In this document: one piece after another, positions 45,456 to 53,558 of the stretch
How positions within the stretch are numbered: the first letter of the stretch is position 1
Layout: each line of letters begins with the position of its first letter
Origin: Bradyrhizobium sp. 141
GTDB taxonomy: Bacteria; Pseudomonadota; Alphaproteobacteria; Rhizobiales; Xanthobacteraceae
Reading direction: 5' to 3'
NCBI RefSeq assembly: GCF_023074055.1
Contig: NZ_JADPKR010000064.1
Coordinates: 62,001-126,000 of the forward strand
DNA: 64,000 nt
Made by a program: the position numbers and the translations under genes
The notes under the pieces: generated by a model
What the model was told of the DNA's origin: nothing
Seen by the model: only the letters and a program-made list of their open reading frames with translations
Databases searched by the model: none

Positions 45456-45986
45456 CTACGCGGAGACCATCGTTAAGACCTCGTCGAGCAGGGCCTGGAG
45501 CCGTGCGGCCGGCACCGGCGCGCCTGACAGGGCGAAGCCGAGAAATGTCCAGTACAGGATCTGTGCGCGGGCCTGCGCGGTTGCCGGGGCGAGCGCGCGT
45601 TTTTCCAGCAGCCCCTCGATATAGTCGAGCCTGCGGCGATCGATTGCGCGCACTGCCCCTTGCGCCGCCGCATCGAAGGCCGCCCAATTGCGGACCGCGC
45701 GTTCGAGATCGAGCCGCGCGCCGAACGACCTGCGCAGCAGCGCCTTCAGTGGCTCACCGCTGGCGGCCTCGACGTCGGCGATGATCTGCTCGGCCGCGAT
45801 CTCGCGCCAGCGCTTCAGCACGGCGGCGTGGAACGCGCCGAGATCGGTGAAATGCCAATAGAAGCTGCCGCGCGACACGCCCATGGCCTTTGCCAGCGGA
45901 TCGGCCTTGAGCGCGGTGAAGCCATTTTTGGCGAGCGCCTTCAGACCTTCCCTGATCCAGTCGTCGGCGGAGAGCTGTTCGGTCAT
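45456..45986 (-). CDS. TetR/AcrR-family transcriptional repressor
   Basis: The product is 176 residues from ATG 45986, preceded by GGGAA. The helix-turn-helix is LAKAMGVSRGSFYWHFTDLGAFHAAVL (about residues 33-59), and the rest is a TetR ligand-binding domain with RQRLDYIEGLLEKRALAPATAQARAQILYW-like helices. It is divergent from a small membrane-protein gene, and two copies of ATACA-N4-TGTAT lie between them, so it very probably represses itself and its neighbour. The inducer is unknown. Confidence 0.92.
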   Translation of the reverse strand: MTEQLSADDWIREGLKALAKNGFTALKADPLAKAMGVSRGSFYWHFTDLGAFHAAVLKRWREIAAEQIIADVEAASGEPLKALLRRSFGARLDLERAVRNWAAFDAAAQGAVRAIDRRRLDYIEGLLEKRALAPATAQARAQILYWTFLGFALSGAPVPAARLQALLDEVLTMVSA

Positions 45987-46008
45987 GTCAGGTTCCCAGG
46001 GCCTGACC

Positions 46009-46022
46009 ATACACTAGTGTAT
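46009..46022. promoter_or_regulatory. TetR-type operator 1
   Basis: ATACACTAGTGTAT is a perfect 14-base palindrome of the form ATACA-N4-TGTAT. Its last base is the first base of the TTGACA box of the rightward promoter, so a bound repressor would block RNA polymerase. It is 22 bases upstream of the repressor start codon. Confidence 0.8.
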
Positions 46023-46050
46023 TGACAGGTGGCCGGCCAGCGCCTATCTA
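46022..46050 (+). promoter_or_regulatory. Sigma-70 promoter of the small membrane-protein gene
   Basis: TTGACA (46022-46027), a 17-base spacer and TATCTA (46045-46050) form a near-ideal housekeeping promoter. Transcription should begin near 46057, inside operator 2. Confidence 0.75.
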
Positions 46051-46070
46051 TCCATACAGCACTGTATGGA
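46051..46070. promoter_or_regulatory. TetR-type operator 2
   Basis: TCCATACAGCACTGTATGGA has 9-base arms around a central CA and shares ATACA-N4-TGTAT with operator 1. The two centres are 45 bases apart. It covers the predicted transcription start. Confidence 0.8.
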
Positions 46071-46092
46071 CGAGAGAAGCGAGGGTCTGCTG

Positions 46093-46443
46093 ATGCGTGA
46101 TCTGCTGCTGCAATGTGCCGGCGTCGCCGGAATCGTGGTCGCCCTGATCCATGGCGTGCTGGGCGAAACCAAGGTGTTCGCCAAAGCGACCATCACCCCG
46201 GAACGCCTGCGCATGCTGATCCGGTTGGTCTGGCAGGCCGGTACGGTCGCCTGGATCGGCGGCGGCGTGCTCCTGCTTGCGGCACCCATGTTGGGATCGG
46301 ACAGCGCGCGGCACTGGATCGTGGCGACCATCGTCGCCGTCTACGGCTTTGCCGCCATCGCCAACGCCTGGTGGTCGCGCGGACGCGGCTTTGGCTGGAA
46401 GGCTCTCACCGCCGTGGTCGCGCTGGCGGTCGCCGGATACTGA
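46093..46443 (+). CDS. Small membrane protein of unknown function, TetR-controlled
   Basis: The product is 116 residues with four hydrophobic segments (about residues 8-24, 45-65, 72-94 and 100-115). I do not recognise a family. A conserved-looking stretch VALIHGVLGETKVFAKATITPERLRMLIRLVWQAGTVAW links the first two helices. ATG 46093, with GAGGG upstream, is preferred; ATG 46066 lies inside operator 2, too close to the predicted transcription start to have a leader. The divergent TetR gene and paired operators suggest induction by a small molecule. Confidence 0.75.
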   Translation: MRDLLLQCAGVAGIVVALIHGVLGETKVFAKATITPERLRMLIRLVWQAGTVAWIGGGVLLLAAPMLGSDSARHWIVATIVAVYGFAAIANAWWSRGRGFGWKALTAVVALAVAGY

Positions 46444-46692
46444 ACCTGCCGATGCAATCCAAAGGACGTGCGTCAACAGGCGAGGTCAGCAGTCCATCCG
46501 GTCCGTGAGGCGTAAGGCCGCAGCGATCCCGCGAACGCCTGCTGCATACGGAGAGCCTTAATCTTTTCGGCGATCGTTAGAACAACTCTAAATCCAAATG
46601 GCCTCGTACCGGATTGACTTCACCATCACCTTTGCTTCCTTCAGTTCCGCTTCGCGGCTCGCGTAGCGCGCACGACAGAGGAGGAGACGTTC

Positions 46693-46971
46693 GTGAAGGT
46701 CATTCGTGTTGTTGCCATTGCACTGACGGTCGGGATGGGCATGGGGTCGGCGGCCATGGCCGACGGTTTCAAGGACTGCACCAAGCTCGACAAGGCGTCC
46801 TGGAAGCCGGCCAGCGAGGCTGAAGCCAAGGCCAAGGCGCTCGGTTATGAAGTGCGGCGCTCCAAGATCGAAGGCTCGTGCTACGAGGTCTACGGCGTCA
46901 AGGAAGGCAAGCTCTACGAGCTGTTCTACAGCCCCGAAGATCTCAGCCTGAAGCACACGATCGCCAAGTAA
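46693..46971 (+). CDS. PepSY-like periplasmic protein
   Basis: The product is 92 residues with a signal peptide (MKVIRVVAIALTVGMGMGSAAMA, cleaved near residue 23) and a single PepSY_2-like domain: AEAKAKALGYEVRRSKIEGSCYEVYGVKEGKLYELFYSPEDLSL. Two cysteines, at about residues 29 and 62, could form a disulfide. The start is GTG, preceded by GAGGAGGAG. It is followed 111 bases later by a cytochrome b-type gene on the same strand, a pairing often seen for small PepSY proteins. Confidence 0.85.
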   Translation: MKVIRVVAIALTVGMGMGSAAMADGFKDCTKLDKASWKPASEAEAKAKALGYEVRRSKIEGSCYEVYGVKEGKLYELFYSPEDLSLKHTIAK

Positions 46972-47082
46972 TTCGGCAAGTGAATCGCCAAGTAGGTCGC
47001 CAAGTCGGTCGTGAAGTAGACTGCGCGACTTGATCTGCGCAAAGCAGGACTTGAGGATGGTCTTTGCTTGATTGAAGAAGCG

Positions 47083-47661
47083 ATGCCAGAAGCGCGCGGG
47101 GTGTCCCACAGGACCCCCGCGGATCGATCCGCTTCGCGGACGGTCGCAGTCTGGGATCTCCCGCTGCGCCTCTGGCACTGGGCGCTCGCGGTCTGCGTTC
47201 TGGCCGCGTGGTTCACGCCGACCGTCTATGATCGGCTTCACCGCATCGTCGGCTATACGGTGCTCGGACTCCTGGCCTTCCGCCTCGTCTGGGGCTTTTG
47301 GGGAAGCCGCTATTCGCGCTTCCGCATGATCAGGGTCAGGCTCCGGGCCGCGCCAGGCTATCTCTGGAATTTGCGCCGCGGCATCACCGGCCGCTATATC
47401 GGACTCAATCCCGCCGGCACGTTGATGCTGGTGGCGCTGCTGGTCTCGCTCGCGGTCTCGACGATCACGGGTGCGATGTCGGTCACCGTCACCTTCTTCG
47501 GCGTCTGGTGGGTCGAGGACACCCACCATTATTCGTCGGACGCGGTCATCGTCCTGGTCGTGCTGCACGTGCTTGGCGTGCTGCTGATGGGGATTCTCCA
47601 GCGCGAGAATCTGATCCGCGCAATGCTCACCGGCCGCAAGCGCATTCGCAATCGCCCCTGA
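47083..47661 (+). CDS. Cytochrome b561-type (Ni-hydrogenase-like) di-heme membrane protein
   Basis: The product is 192 residues from ATG 47083 with four transmembrane segments. Candidate heme ligands are the histidines in LRLWHWALAV, YDRLHRIVGYTVLG and VLHVLGVLL; a further pair occurs in EDTHHYSSD. It resembles prokaryotic cytochrome b/b6 subunits that pass electrons to soluble cytochromes. With the PepSY-like gene upstream it may form a small redox unit. A TTG at 47068 is a less likely start. Confidence 0.88.
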   Translation: MPEARGVSHRTPADRSASRTVAVWDLPLRLWHWALAVCVLAAWFTPTVYDRLHRIVGYTVLGLLAFRLVWGFWGSRYSRFRMIRVRLRAAPGYLWNLRRGITGRYIGLNPAGTLMLVALLVSLAVSTITGAMSVTVTFFGVWWVEDTHHYSSDAVIVLVVLHVLGVLLMGILQRENLIRAMLTGRKRIRNRP

Positions 47662-47883
47662 GCAGGATCAAGTTTGGTCCGAACCGATGTAGCGGCGGGC
47701 TCGCTCATCCGCGTAGTTTCACGGGAAGAGAACCCTTCGCCCGCACAGGGCTACCGCCAAATTCCGCATTTGAGACGTGATATTTACCTCCCGCTAGGCA
47801 TGCAACCGAGAATTGCAGAAAATTAACGCGAAGAAAGCCGATAGAATCAATCGTCGAAGTTATTGACGAGGGAGGCGATTTCG

Positions 47884-50385
47884 ATGTTCCGCGTTTTTAC
47901 CTGCCTCACGGCAGAGCATGATTGGCGGCTTGTCATACTCGCTGGTCTGGTTTGCTTCGCTGCAAGCATTGTAGCCGTCAGCATCTTTCATCGGGCGATC
48001 GCCTCGCGCGCCTGGGCGCGACTGATCTGGATTGCAATCGCCGGCGCCGCCATCGGTTATGGAATCTGGGCCACGCATTTTGTCGCAATGCTCGCCTACG
48101 AGCCCGGCGTCTCAACCGGTTATGGCATCGCTCTGACGGCTCTGTCGCTCGCCGTGGCGATGATCCTGACGTCAGGCGGTTTTGGCGTTGCCGTCGGCAG
48201 CTCCGGCCGCTGGCGGGCGGCTGCCGGGGGCGGCATCATCGGGGCCGGTATTGCGAGCATGCACTATCTAGGCATGTGGGCCCTCGAAGTGCCCGGTCGC
48301 GTGATTTGGTCGCCGAAGCTGGTGTTCGTCTCGATCATCCTCGGCATGGTCCTGGGCTACGCCGCACTTGCGGTCGCCCTGGGCCGCAAGGACCGGTGGG
48401 GGACCTTCGTCGCGGCGCTGCTGCTGACGCTCGCCATCGTGTCGCATCATTTTACGGCTATGGGGGCTGTGCAGATTGTTCCAGACCCGACGCTGACAAG
48501 CGATGCCCTGTCGCTTTCTCCCGCCTTCCTCGCCGTGGCAATTGCAGGCGTGGCTCTGTCAGTGCTCGGAATGAGTTTTGTCGGCGCGCTGGCGGATCGC
48601 CGGCTCGCGACCAGGACCAGCCGTTTCGAGGAAATCATCAGCGAGCTTTCGCTCGCCAGGCAACAGGTGGAGGATTCGCAAAAGGAAATCGAGGACCAGA
48701 AGATCAGGCTCGACACGGCCATCAACAACATGGTCGAGGGCCTTTGCATGTTTGACGCCGAGAAGCGGCTCGTCGTCTGCAACGAGCGCTATGCCCTGCT
48801 CTATCGGCTGCCGCCGGAATTGCTGAAGACGGGGACACCGCACGCCGACATCATCAAGCATCGCGTCGTGAACGGCATCCTCAAGGGCGACACCAGCGAG
48901 GGCGCTGCCGGGCAATTCATCTCGAAACTGGCCGCTTTGCCGTACGATGCAGTCTCGAGCAGGATCGACGAGTTTTCGGATGGTCGGTTGATCGGCGTGA
49001 CGCGACAGCCGATGCCCGGCGGTGGATGGGTCGCCACGCATCTCGATGTGACCGAGCAACGCCGGTCCGAGGCCAAGATCACTCATATGGCGCAGCACGA
49101 TGCCTTGACCGATTTGCCAAATCGCGTGCTGCTCAGAGAGCGCATGGAGCATGCTATTGCAGTTACGCGCAACGGCGGCGTGGATCTGGCCGTGCTCATG
49201 CTCGACCTCGATCGGTTCAAGGAAGTCAACGACACGCTTGGACATCCGGCGGGCGACTCCCTGCTGCGCGCCGTTGCTGCGCGTCTGCGCGAATGCACCA
49301 CGGAAACCGCGTTGATCGCTCGCCTGGGCGGCGATGAGTTCGCCGTGATCGATTACGTGACCAACCCGGCCGTGGAGGCCGCCGCCCTTGCCGAGAACAT
49401 CAGGAAGGCGCTTTGCGAACCATTCGATCTCGGCGATCACCGGGTCACGGTGGGCACCAGCATCGGCATTGCCATCGCGCCGCGCGACGGCAATGATTCC
49501 GACGTGATCATGAAGAGCGCGGATCTCGCCCTCTACTCGGCCAAGAGTGGTGGACGCGGTGCATTCCGTTTCTTCGAGCCGGAGCTCGACGAGCTCATGC
49601 ATGCGCGCCGCAACCTGGAGCGCGACATGCGGGATGCGCTTGCCGGCGGCCAATTCGAGCTCCACTACCAGCCGTTCGTCAGCGCCGCGACCGGCAAGAC
49701 CAGTGGCTTCGAGGCCTTGCTCCGCTGGCATCATCCGCAGCGAGGCCTTGTCATGCCGGGCGAATTCATCCCGCTTGCGGAGGAGACCGGCTTGATCGTT
49801 CCGCTCGGAGAATGGGTCTTGAGGGCCGCCTGTGCGGAAGCCGCCAAATGGCCTGCGCATGTCAGGATCGCGATCAACCTGTCTCCCGCTCAGTTCAAGA
49901 GCAAGGAGCTTGTTGCGGTGATTGTCGACGCCTTGGCGAGTTCGGGAGTTGCGCCGCACAGGCTCGAGCTCGAGGTCACCGAGACGGTGATCATGCATGA
50001 CAGCGAAGCTGTTTTCACCGTCCTCGGTCAATTGCGCGAGCTCGGTGTGCGAATCGCCCTGGACGATTTCGGCACGGGCTATTCATCGCTGAGCTTTCTG
50101 CAGAGGTTCTCGTTCGACAAGATCAAAATCGACCGCAGTTTCGTCAACGAACTCTCCAGCGCGAGGGCAGAGGCACACCATCTCGCGCGGGCAGTGGTTC
50201 GTTTCGCGGTCAGCCTCGGCAAGACCACGACCGCCGAAGGCGTCGAAACGAAGGAGCAGCTCGACATTCTTCGCGAAGAGGGGTGCGTCGAAACGCAAGG
50301 CTACTACTTCAGCCGGCCGATGCCTGCTTCCGACGTCGCCAGAATGCTGCGGCGAGGCGCCGGAGCAGTGGTCTGCGCGGCCTGA
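47884..50385 (+). CDS. MHYT-PAS-GGDEF-EAL cyclic-di-GMP signalling protein
   Basis: The product is 833 residues from ATG 47884, which follows GGGAGG. An N-terminal seven-helix MHYT sensor (about residues 10-235) shows HFVAMLAYEPG, MHYLGMWAL and HFTAMGAV, the repeated motif thought to bind copper or a gas. A coiled segment and a PAS_7 domain follow. The GGDEF domain has RLGGDEFAV but no RxxD site. The EAL domain keeps FEALLRWHHP, NLSPAQF, EVTETVIMHD, DDFGTGYSSL, KIDRSFV and EGVETKEQ, so both synthesis and breakdown of cyclic di-GMP look possible. Confidence 0.95.
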   Translation: MFRVFTCLTAEHDWRLVILAGLVCFAASIVAVSIFHRAIASRAWARLIWIAIAGAAIGYGIWATHFVAMLAYEPGVSTGYGIALTALSLAVAMILTSGGFGVAVGSSGRWRAAAGGGIIGAGIASMHYLGMWALEVPGRVIWSPKLVFVSIILGMVLGYAALAVALGRKDRWGTFVAALLLTLAIVSHHFTAMGAVQIVPDPTLTSDALSLSPAFLAVAIAGVALSVLGMSFVGALADRRLATRTSRFEEIISELSLARQQVEDSQKEIEDQKIRLDTAINNMVEGLCMFDAEKRLVVCNERYALLYRLPPELLKTGTPHADIIKHRVVNGILKGDTSEGAAGQFISKLAALPYDAVSSRIDEFSDGRLIGVTRQPMPGGGWVATHLDVTEQRRSEAKITHMAQHDALTDLPNRVLLRERMEHAIAVTRNGGVDLAVLMLDLDRFKEVNDTLGHPAGDSLLRAVAARLRECTTETALIARLGGDEFAVIDYVTNPAVEAAALAENIRKALCEPFDLGDHRVTVGTSIGIAIAPRDGNDSDVIMKSADLALYSAKSGGRGAFRFFEPELDELMHARRNLERDMRDALAGGQFELHYQPFVSAATGKTSGFEALLRWHHPQRGLVMPGEFIPLAEETGLIVPLGEWVLRAACAEAAKWPAHVRIAINLSPAQFKSKELVAVIVDALASSGVAPHRLELEVTETVIMHDSEAVFTVLGQLRELGVRIALDDFGTGYSSLSFLQRFSFDKIKIDRSFVNELSSARAEAHHLARAVVRFAVSLGKTTTAEGVETKEQLDILREEGCVETQGYYFSRPMPASDVARMLRRGAGAVVCAA

Positions 50386-50397
50386 GAGTTCGGACCC

Positions 50398-51075
50398 TCA
50401 CTGCAGCGGCGGATCGCCGCTGGTGCGCTTCTTGGCGAGGTCCATCTCCGTGACGGCGATCAGAATCTCGGCGCGGGTCTTCAGGTCAGGCGCCTCCAGC
50501 ATGGCCTGCTTCTCCGCGGGGCCATAGGGCGACATCATCGCCAGCGCATTGACGAGTGCTTCGTTGGGCGCGCTTTCGACGCCTTCCCAGTCGACCTTGA
50601 GATTATTGGCCTTCAGAAAGTCTGCCAGTACGGCCAGCAGCGCCTCGCGGTCGACCTGGTCCTCGCCCGTGCGGGCGGTGAAGTCGTCGACGAAGGCGAA
50701 GAAATCCACCTTGCACTGCCGGTAGGCGGTGAGCACTTCGAGCTCCTCGACCACCTTGAAGCGCGAGACGCCGGTGAGCTCGAGGATGTAGCGGCCGTCG
50801 CCGGATTCGGCGAGCTGGGTGATGCGGCCGACGCAGCCGACGCGGAACAGCGTCGGCTTGTCGGAATTTTTCGGCGAGTGCGCGATGTCAGGCTGGATCA
50901 TGCCGATCAGGCGATGGCCGTCGCGGAAGGAATCGTCGACCATCGCAAGGTAGCGCGGCTCGAAGATGTTGAGCGGCATCTGGCCGCGGGGCAGCAGCAG
51001 CGCGCCCGGCAGCGGAAACACCGGAATGATCTCCGGGAGGTCGGCGGGCCCGCGATATTCGATGTTGATCGGCAT
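50398..51075 (-). CDS. Lon N-terminal (substrate-binding) domain protein
   Basis: The product is 225 residues and consists of a stand-alone Lon N-terminal domain without ATPase or protease parts: IPVFPLPGALLLPRGQMPLNIFEPRYLAMVDD, GCVGRITQLAESGDGRYILELTGVSRFKV. Its cellular role is not established. It follows the thioredoxin-TPR gene by 33 bases on the same strand, an arrangement common in this group, and probably shares its transcript. It converges with the MHYT-GGDEF-EAL gene. Confidence 0.92.
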   Translation of the reverse strand: MPINIEYRGPADLPEIIPVFPLPGALLLPRGQMPLNIFEPRYLAMVDDSFRDGHRLIGMIQPDIAHSPKNSDKPTLFRVGCVGRITQLAESGDGRYILELTGVSRFKVVEELEVLTAYRQCKVDFFAFVDDFTARTGEDQVDREALLAVLADFLKANNLKVDWEGVESAPNEALVNALAMMSPYGPAEKQAMLEAPDLKTRAEILIAVTEMDLAKKRTSGDPPLQ

Positions 51076-51108
51076 CTGCCCGGTCCCCCTGGCGTTGCCA
51101 GCACGCCG

Positions 51109-52032
51109 TTACGAAAACAGGATCGTCGACAAACGCTTGCGTCCCTCGACGGTTGCATCATCCGTGCCGCCCCAGGCCTCGAAGAACTGCACCAGCTGCT
51201 TGCGGGCGCCGTCCTCGTTCCATTTGCGGTCGCGCTTGACGATCTCGAGCAGCTGCGCGGTGGCCGCGGCGCGGTCGCCCTGCGCATTGAGCGCGGTCGC
51301 CAGGTCGAATCGGGCCTGATGATCGAGCGGGTTTGCGGCGACTTTCTGTTCCAGCTCCGCGACCGGCCCGAGCGATTGGGCCTGCTCGGCGAGATCGATC
51401 GCGGTCTGCACGGCCTTCACCGCGGGATCGTTGCGCTTGGATTCCGGCACCATGGCCAGCGTCTGCTTGGCCTGCTCCATCGCGCCGGAGACGGCGTAGC
51501 ATTTTGCGAGCCCGGCAAGCGCCGAGATGTTGGTCGAATCGTGCTGAAGCACCTCCGCATAGATCTGCGCGGCGGCTGCGGCGTCACCCTCGGCGAGCAC
51601 GGCCTCGGCCTCTTGCAGGATTTCAGCGATATTTGGCTCACCCGGCGCGGTCATGCCCTTGGTCAGCTTTTCGATGAAGGCATTGAGCTGGCTCTCGGGC
51701 ACCGCGCCCATGAAACCGTCGGCAGGCTGGCCGTTGACGAAGGCGATCACGGCCGGGATCGACTGGATGCCCATCTGGCCGGGGATCGCGGGGTGCTGGT
51801 CGATGTTCATCTTGACCAGCTTGACCTTGCCCTTGGCCGCCTTGACCGCCTTTTCCAGCAAGGGAGTGAGCTGCTTGCACGGGCCGCACCACTCCGCCCA
51901 GAAATCGATCAGCACCGGCTGGCGCTTCGATTCCTCGATGACGTCCTTCACGAAGGTCTGGGTGGTGGTGTCCTTGATCAGGTCGGCCGCAGCCGGGCCC
52001 GCCGCTCCGTTACCCTGGTCGATGATCGTCAC
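51109..52032 (-). CDS. Thioredoxin-TPR protein (YbbN/CnoX-like)
   Basis: The product is 307 residues. The N-terminal thioredoxin domain has VLIDFWAEWCGPCKQLTPLLEK with an intact CGPC redox site, and the cis-proline region is IQSIPAVIAFVNGQ. From about residue 135 the C-terminus is helical and TPR-like (AAAAQIYAEVLQHDSTNISALAGLAKCY). Such proteins act as chaperone-redox proteins that protect clients under oxidative stress. The start is GTG 52032. It leads the operon with the Lon-domain gene. Confidence 0.92.
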   Translation of the reverse strand: MTIIDQGNGAAGPAAADLIKDTTTQTFVKDVIEESKRQPVLIDFWAEWCGPCKQLTPLLEKAVKAAKGKVKLVKMNIDQHPAIPGQMGIQSIPAVIAFVNGQPADGFMGAVPESQLNAFIEKLTKGMTAPGEPNIAEILQEAEAVLAEGDAAAAAQIYAEVLQHDSTNISALAGLAKCYAVSGAMEQAKQTLAMVPESKRNDPAVKAVQTAIDLAEQAQSLGPVAELEQKVAANPLDHQARFDLATALNAQGDRAAATAQLLEIVKRDRKWNEDGARKQLVQFFEAWGGTDDATVEGRKRLSTILFS

Positions 52033-52307
52033 GGGATCCCCTCGTCTGATGTCCGGAATGGCGGGTCTTTAGCATGCCGCCGCTTCCTATGCTTCGCTGT
52101 CGGCTCCTAAATTGGGCCGATTGGGCCGAATTTCAATCCACCGCGACCGATTCGGCAGTTCCGGCGCCTTTTTGGGTGATTTGGTCGCATTAGGGGCCCA
52201 TATGGGGCCTCCAAATGCGAATTGATGCCGCCGGTAGCTGTTGCATTCCCCTCCCGCTTTTGGCATACGACAGCCGTTGCCGGCGCGTCACGCGACCGAC
52301 ACAGGAT

Positions 52308-52382
<75 letters not shown>

Positions 52383-52524
52383 ATTTTTTCCAGAGCATCC
52401 AGAACGAGTTGGCTAACCCCGCCGGGGCGAGTCGCTGCACCGATTTGGGTGCGGGTCGTGCAGGGCTGTTTGAAGCCCCAGGACTGGAATGGCGCCAATC
52501 CGGAGTTCAGGACGATTGTCCCGA

Positions 52525-53175
52525 CTATACAGCGCGAAGAAGGTCTTTGGTCTTTTCCAGCGCCACGTTCGCGATCCGCGTATATGGGTCTTTGATTGAG
52601 AGCTGATTGATCACTGCGCTCACGAAGTCAGGATTTAGTTTGCTGATTGCAGACAGCGTGCTTGCGACTCTATCGCGATAGCTGGCGAGTTCCTTGATGA
52701 TAGTTTCCGAGTGTTTTTCGCTGCCGGCTGCAATGTCAAATATGTCGCGCGGCGCGATGCTCTCGCCCCGGTAATAGACTTTCTTCGCAATGATCTCCGG
52801 GATTGTCTCTAGGAGCACCACTTCGCCTTCGACTGTAGCTTGTGTCGTCGGCGAGGAAGTTAGTGAGGGTGCGACGATAAAATCGATCTCGCCAAACTGG
52901 AACCCGAGCTTTAGGAGCCGTACGCCATCTCCCCTGTAATCAGCAGGCCCAACCTCGAAATCGAAGTCACGCTTTTGGGGATCGAGGAACGGAAGAACTT
53001 GAGGATCCGGGAGAAATATATCGATATCGTGGCTTATCCGATGATCGATTTGCAGCATCATCGCTGTGCCGCCGCCGAACGTCCAACGATCGATGATTTG
53101 CTGTTCGGCGTTGACTTGCCGGATCATTGCACAGGCAATGCGGAAAAGTTGCGCCCAATCTGATTGAGCGCTCAT
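52525..53175 (-). CDS. AbiEii/AbiGii-like nucleotidyltransferase, putative toxin
   Basis: The product is 216 residues. The nucleotidyltransferase core is clear: FGGGTAMMLQIDHRISHDIDIFL (about residues 33-55), a GG loop followed by DxD, with a third acidic position in FGEIDFIVAP. Near residue 142 stands RDIFDIAA, the arginine-aspartate motif typical of AbiEii-like toxins. AbiEii toxins transfer nucleotides to tRNA or other targets in abortive infection. The gene is less GC-rich than its neighbours. It follows a small gene by 3 bases, so the two are co-translated. Confidence 0.85.
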   Translation of the reverse strand: MSAQSDWAQLFRIACAMIRQVNAEQQIIDRWTFGGGTAMMLQIDHRISHDIDIFLPDPQVLPFLDPQKRDFDFEVGPADYRGDGVRLLKLGFQFGEIDFIVAPSLTSSPTTQATVEGEVVLLETIPEIIAKKVYYRGESIAPRDIFDIAAGSEKHSETIIKELASYRDRVASTLSAISKLNPDFVSAVINQLSIKDPYTRIANVALEKTKDLLRAV

Positions 53176-53178
53176 TTG

Positions 53179-53439
53179 TTACGCCGCGAGCGGAAAGGAT
53201 TGTCCCGAAAATTCGGCAAACGCCTTTGCTGCGGCAACCAGTTGATCGTGGCTGATGCCGTATGTTTCAGCGAACGCGATTTGCAGTTCGGGTTCGACAT
53301 CCCCAAAAAACGACGACATGGGACCGCAGGCCGCCTGCGCCGAAGAAGGGTCCAGCAGACAACGGACAAGCTCCTGTGCGTCTAGCTTTTTGCTATACGG
53401 CGCATTCACAGTCGATAGAACTAGGAGGGGACTCTTCAT
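53179..53439 (-). CDS. Small protein upstream of the AbiEii-like gene, possible antitoxin
   Basis: The product is 86 residues from ATG 53439 (89 from an upstream GTG). I do not recognise a family and see no helix-turn-helix, so it is not a classical AbiEi antitoxin. The C-terminal half is helical and acidic (ELQIAFAETYGISHDQLVAAAKAFAEF). Its position, three bases upstream of the nucleotidyltransferase gene, suggests a functional pair, with this as the neutralising or partner protein. It stands in the AT-richer block beside tRNA-Gly. Confidence 0.7.
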   Translation of the reverse strand: MKSPLLVLSTVNAPYSKKLDAQELVRCLLDPSSAQAACGPMSSFFGDVEPELQIAFAETYGISHDQLVAAAKAFAEFSGQSFPLAA

Positions 53440-53558
53440 CTGGGTCACTGTCTGGATACCCGGTCAATATAGGATCGACTTGGGAGGGATCCACATTCCT
53501 CCCAACGGTTCTCGTAGTCAATTTGTTCTTTTTCCGTTCGGTCTAATGGGCAGATTCA

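Noticed and set aside
46066..46092. ATG 46066 as start of the small TetR-controlled gene
   Set aside because: It lies inside operator 2 only about nine bases after the predicted transcription start, without room for a ribosome binding site; ATG 46093 has one.
46588..47568. A 326-codon minus-strand frame opposite the PepSY and cytochrome b genes
   Set aside because: Low-complexity shadow; the two plus-strand genes are well supported.
52383..53558. Attachment-site duplication showing integration at tRNA-Gly
   Set aside because: I looked for a repeat of the tRNA 3' end on the far side of the AbiEii-like module and found none, so integration is not demonstrated.
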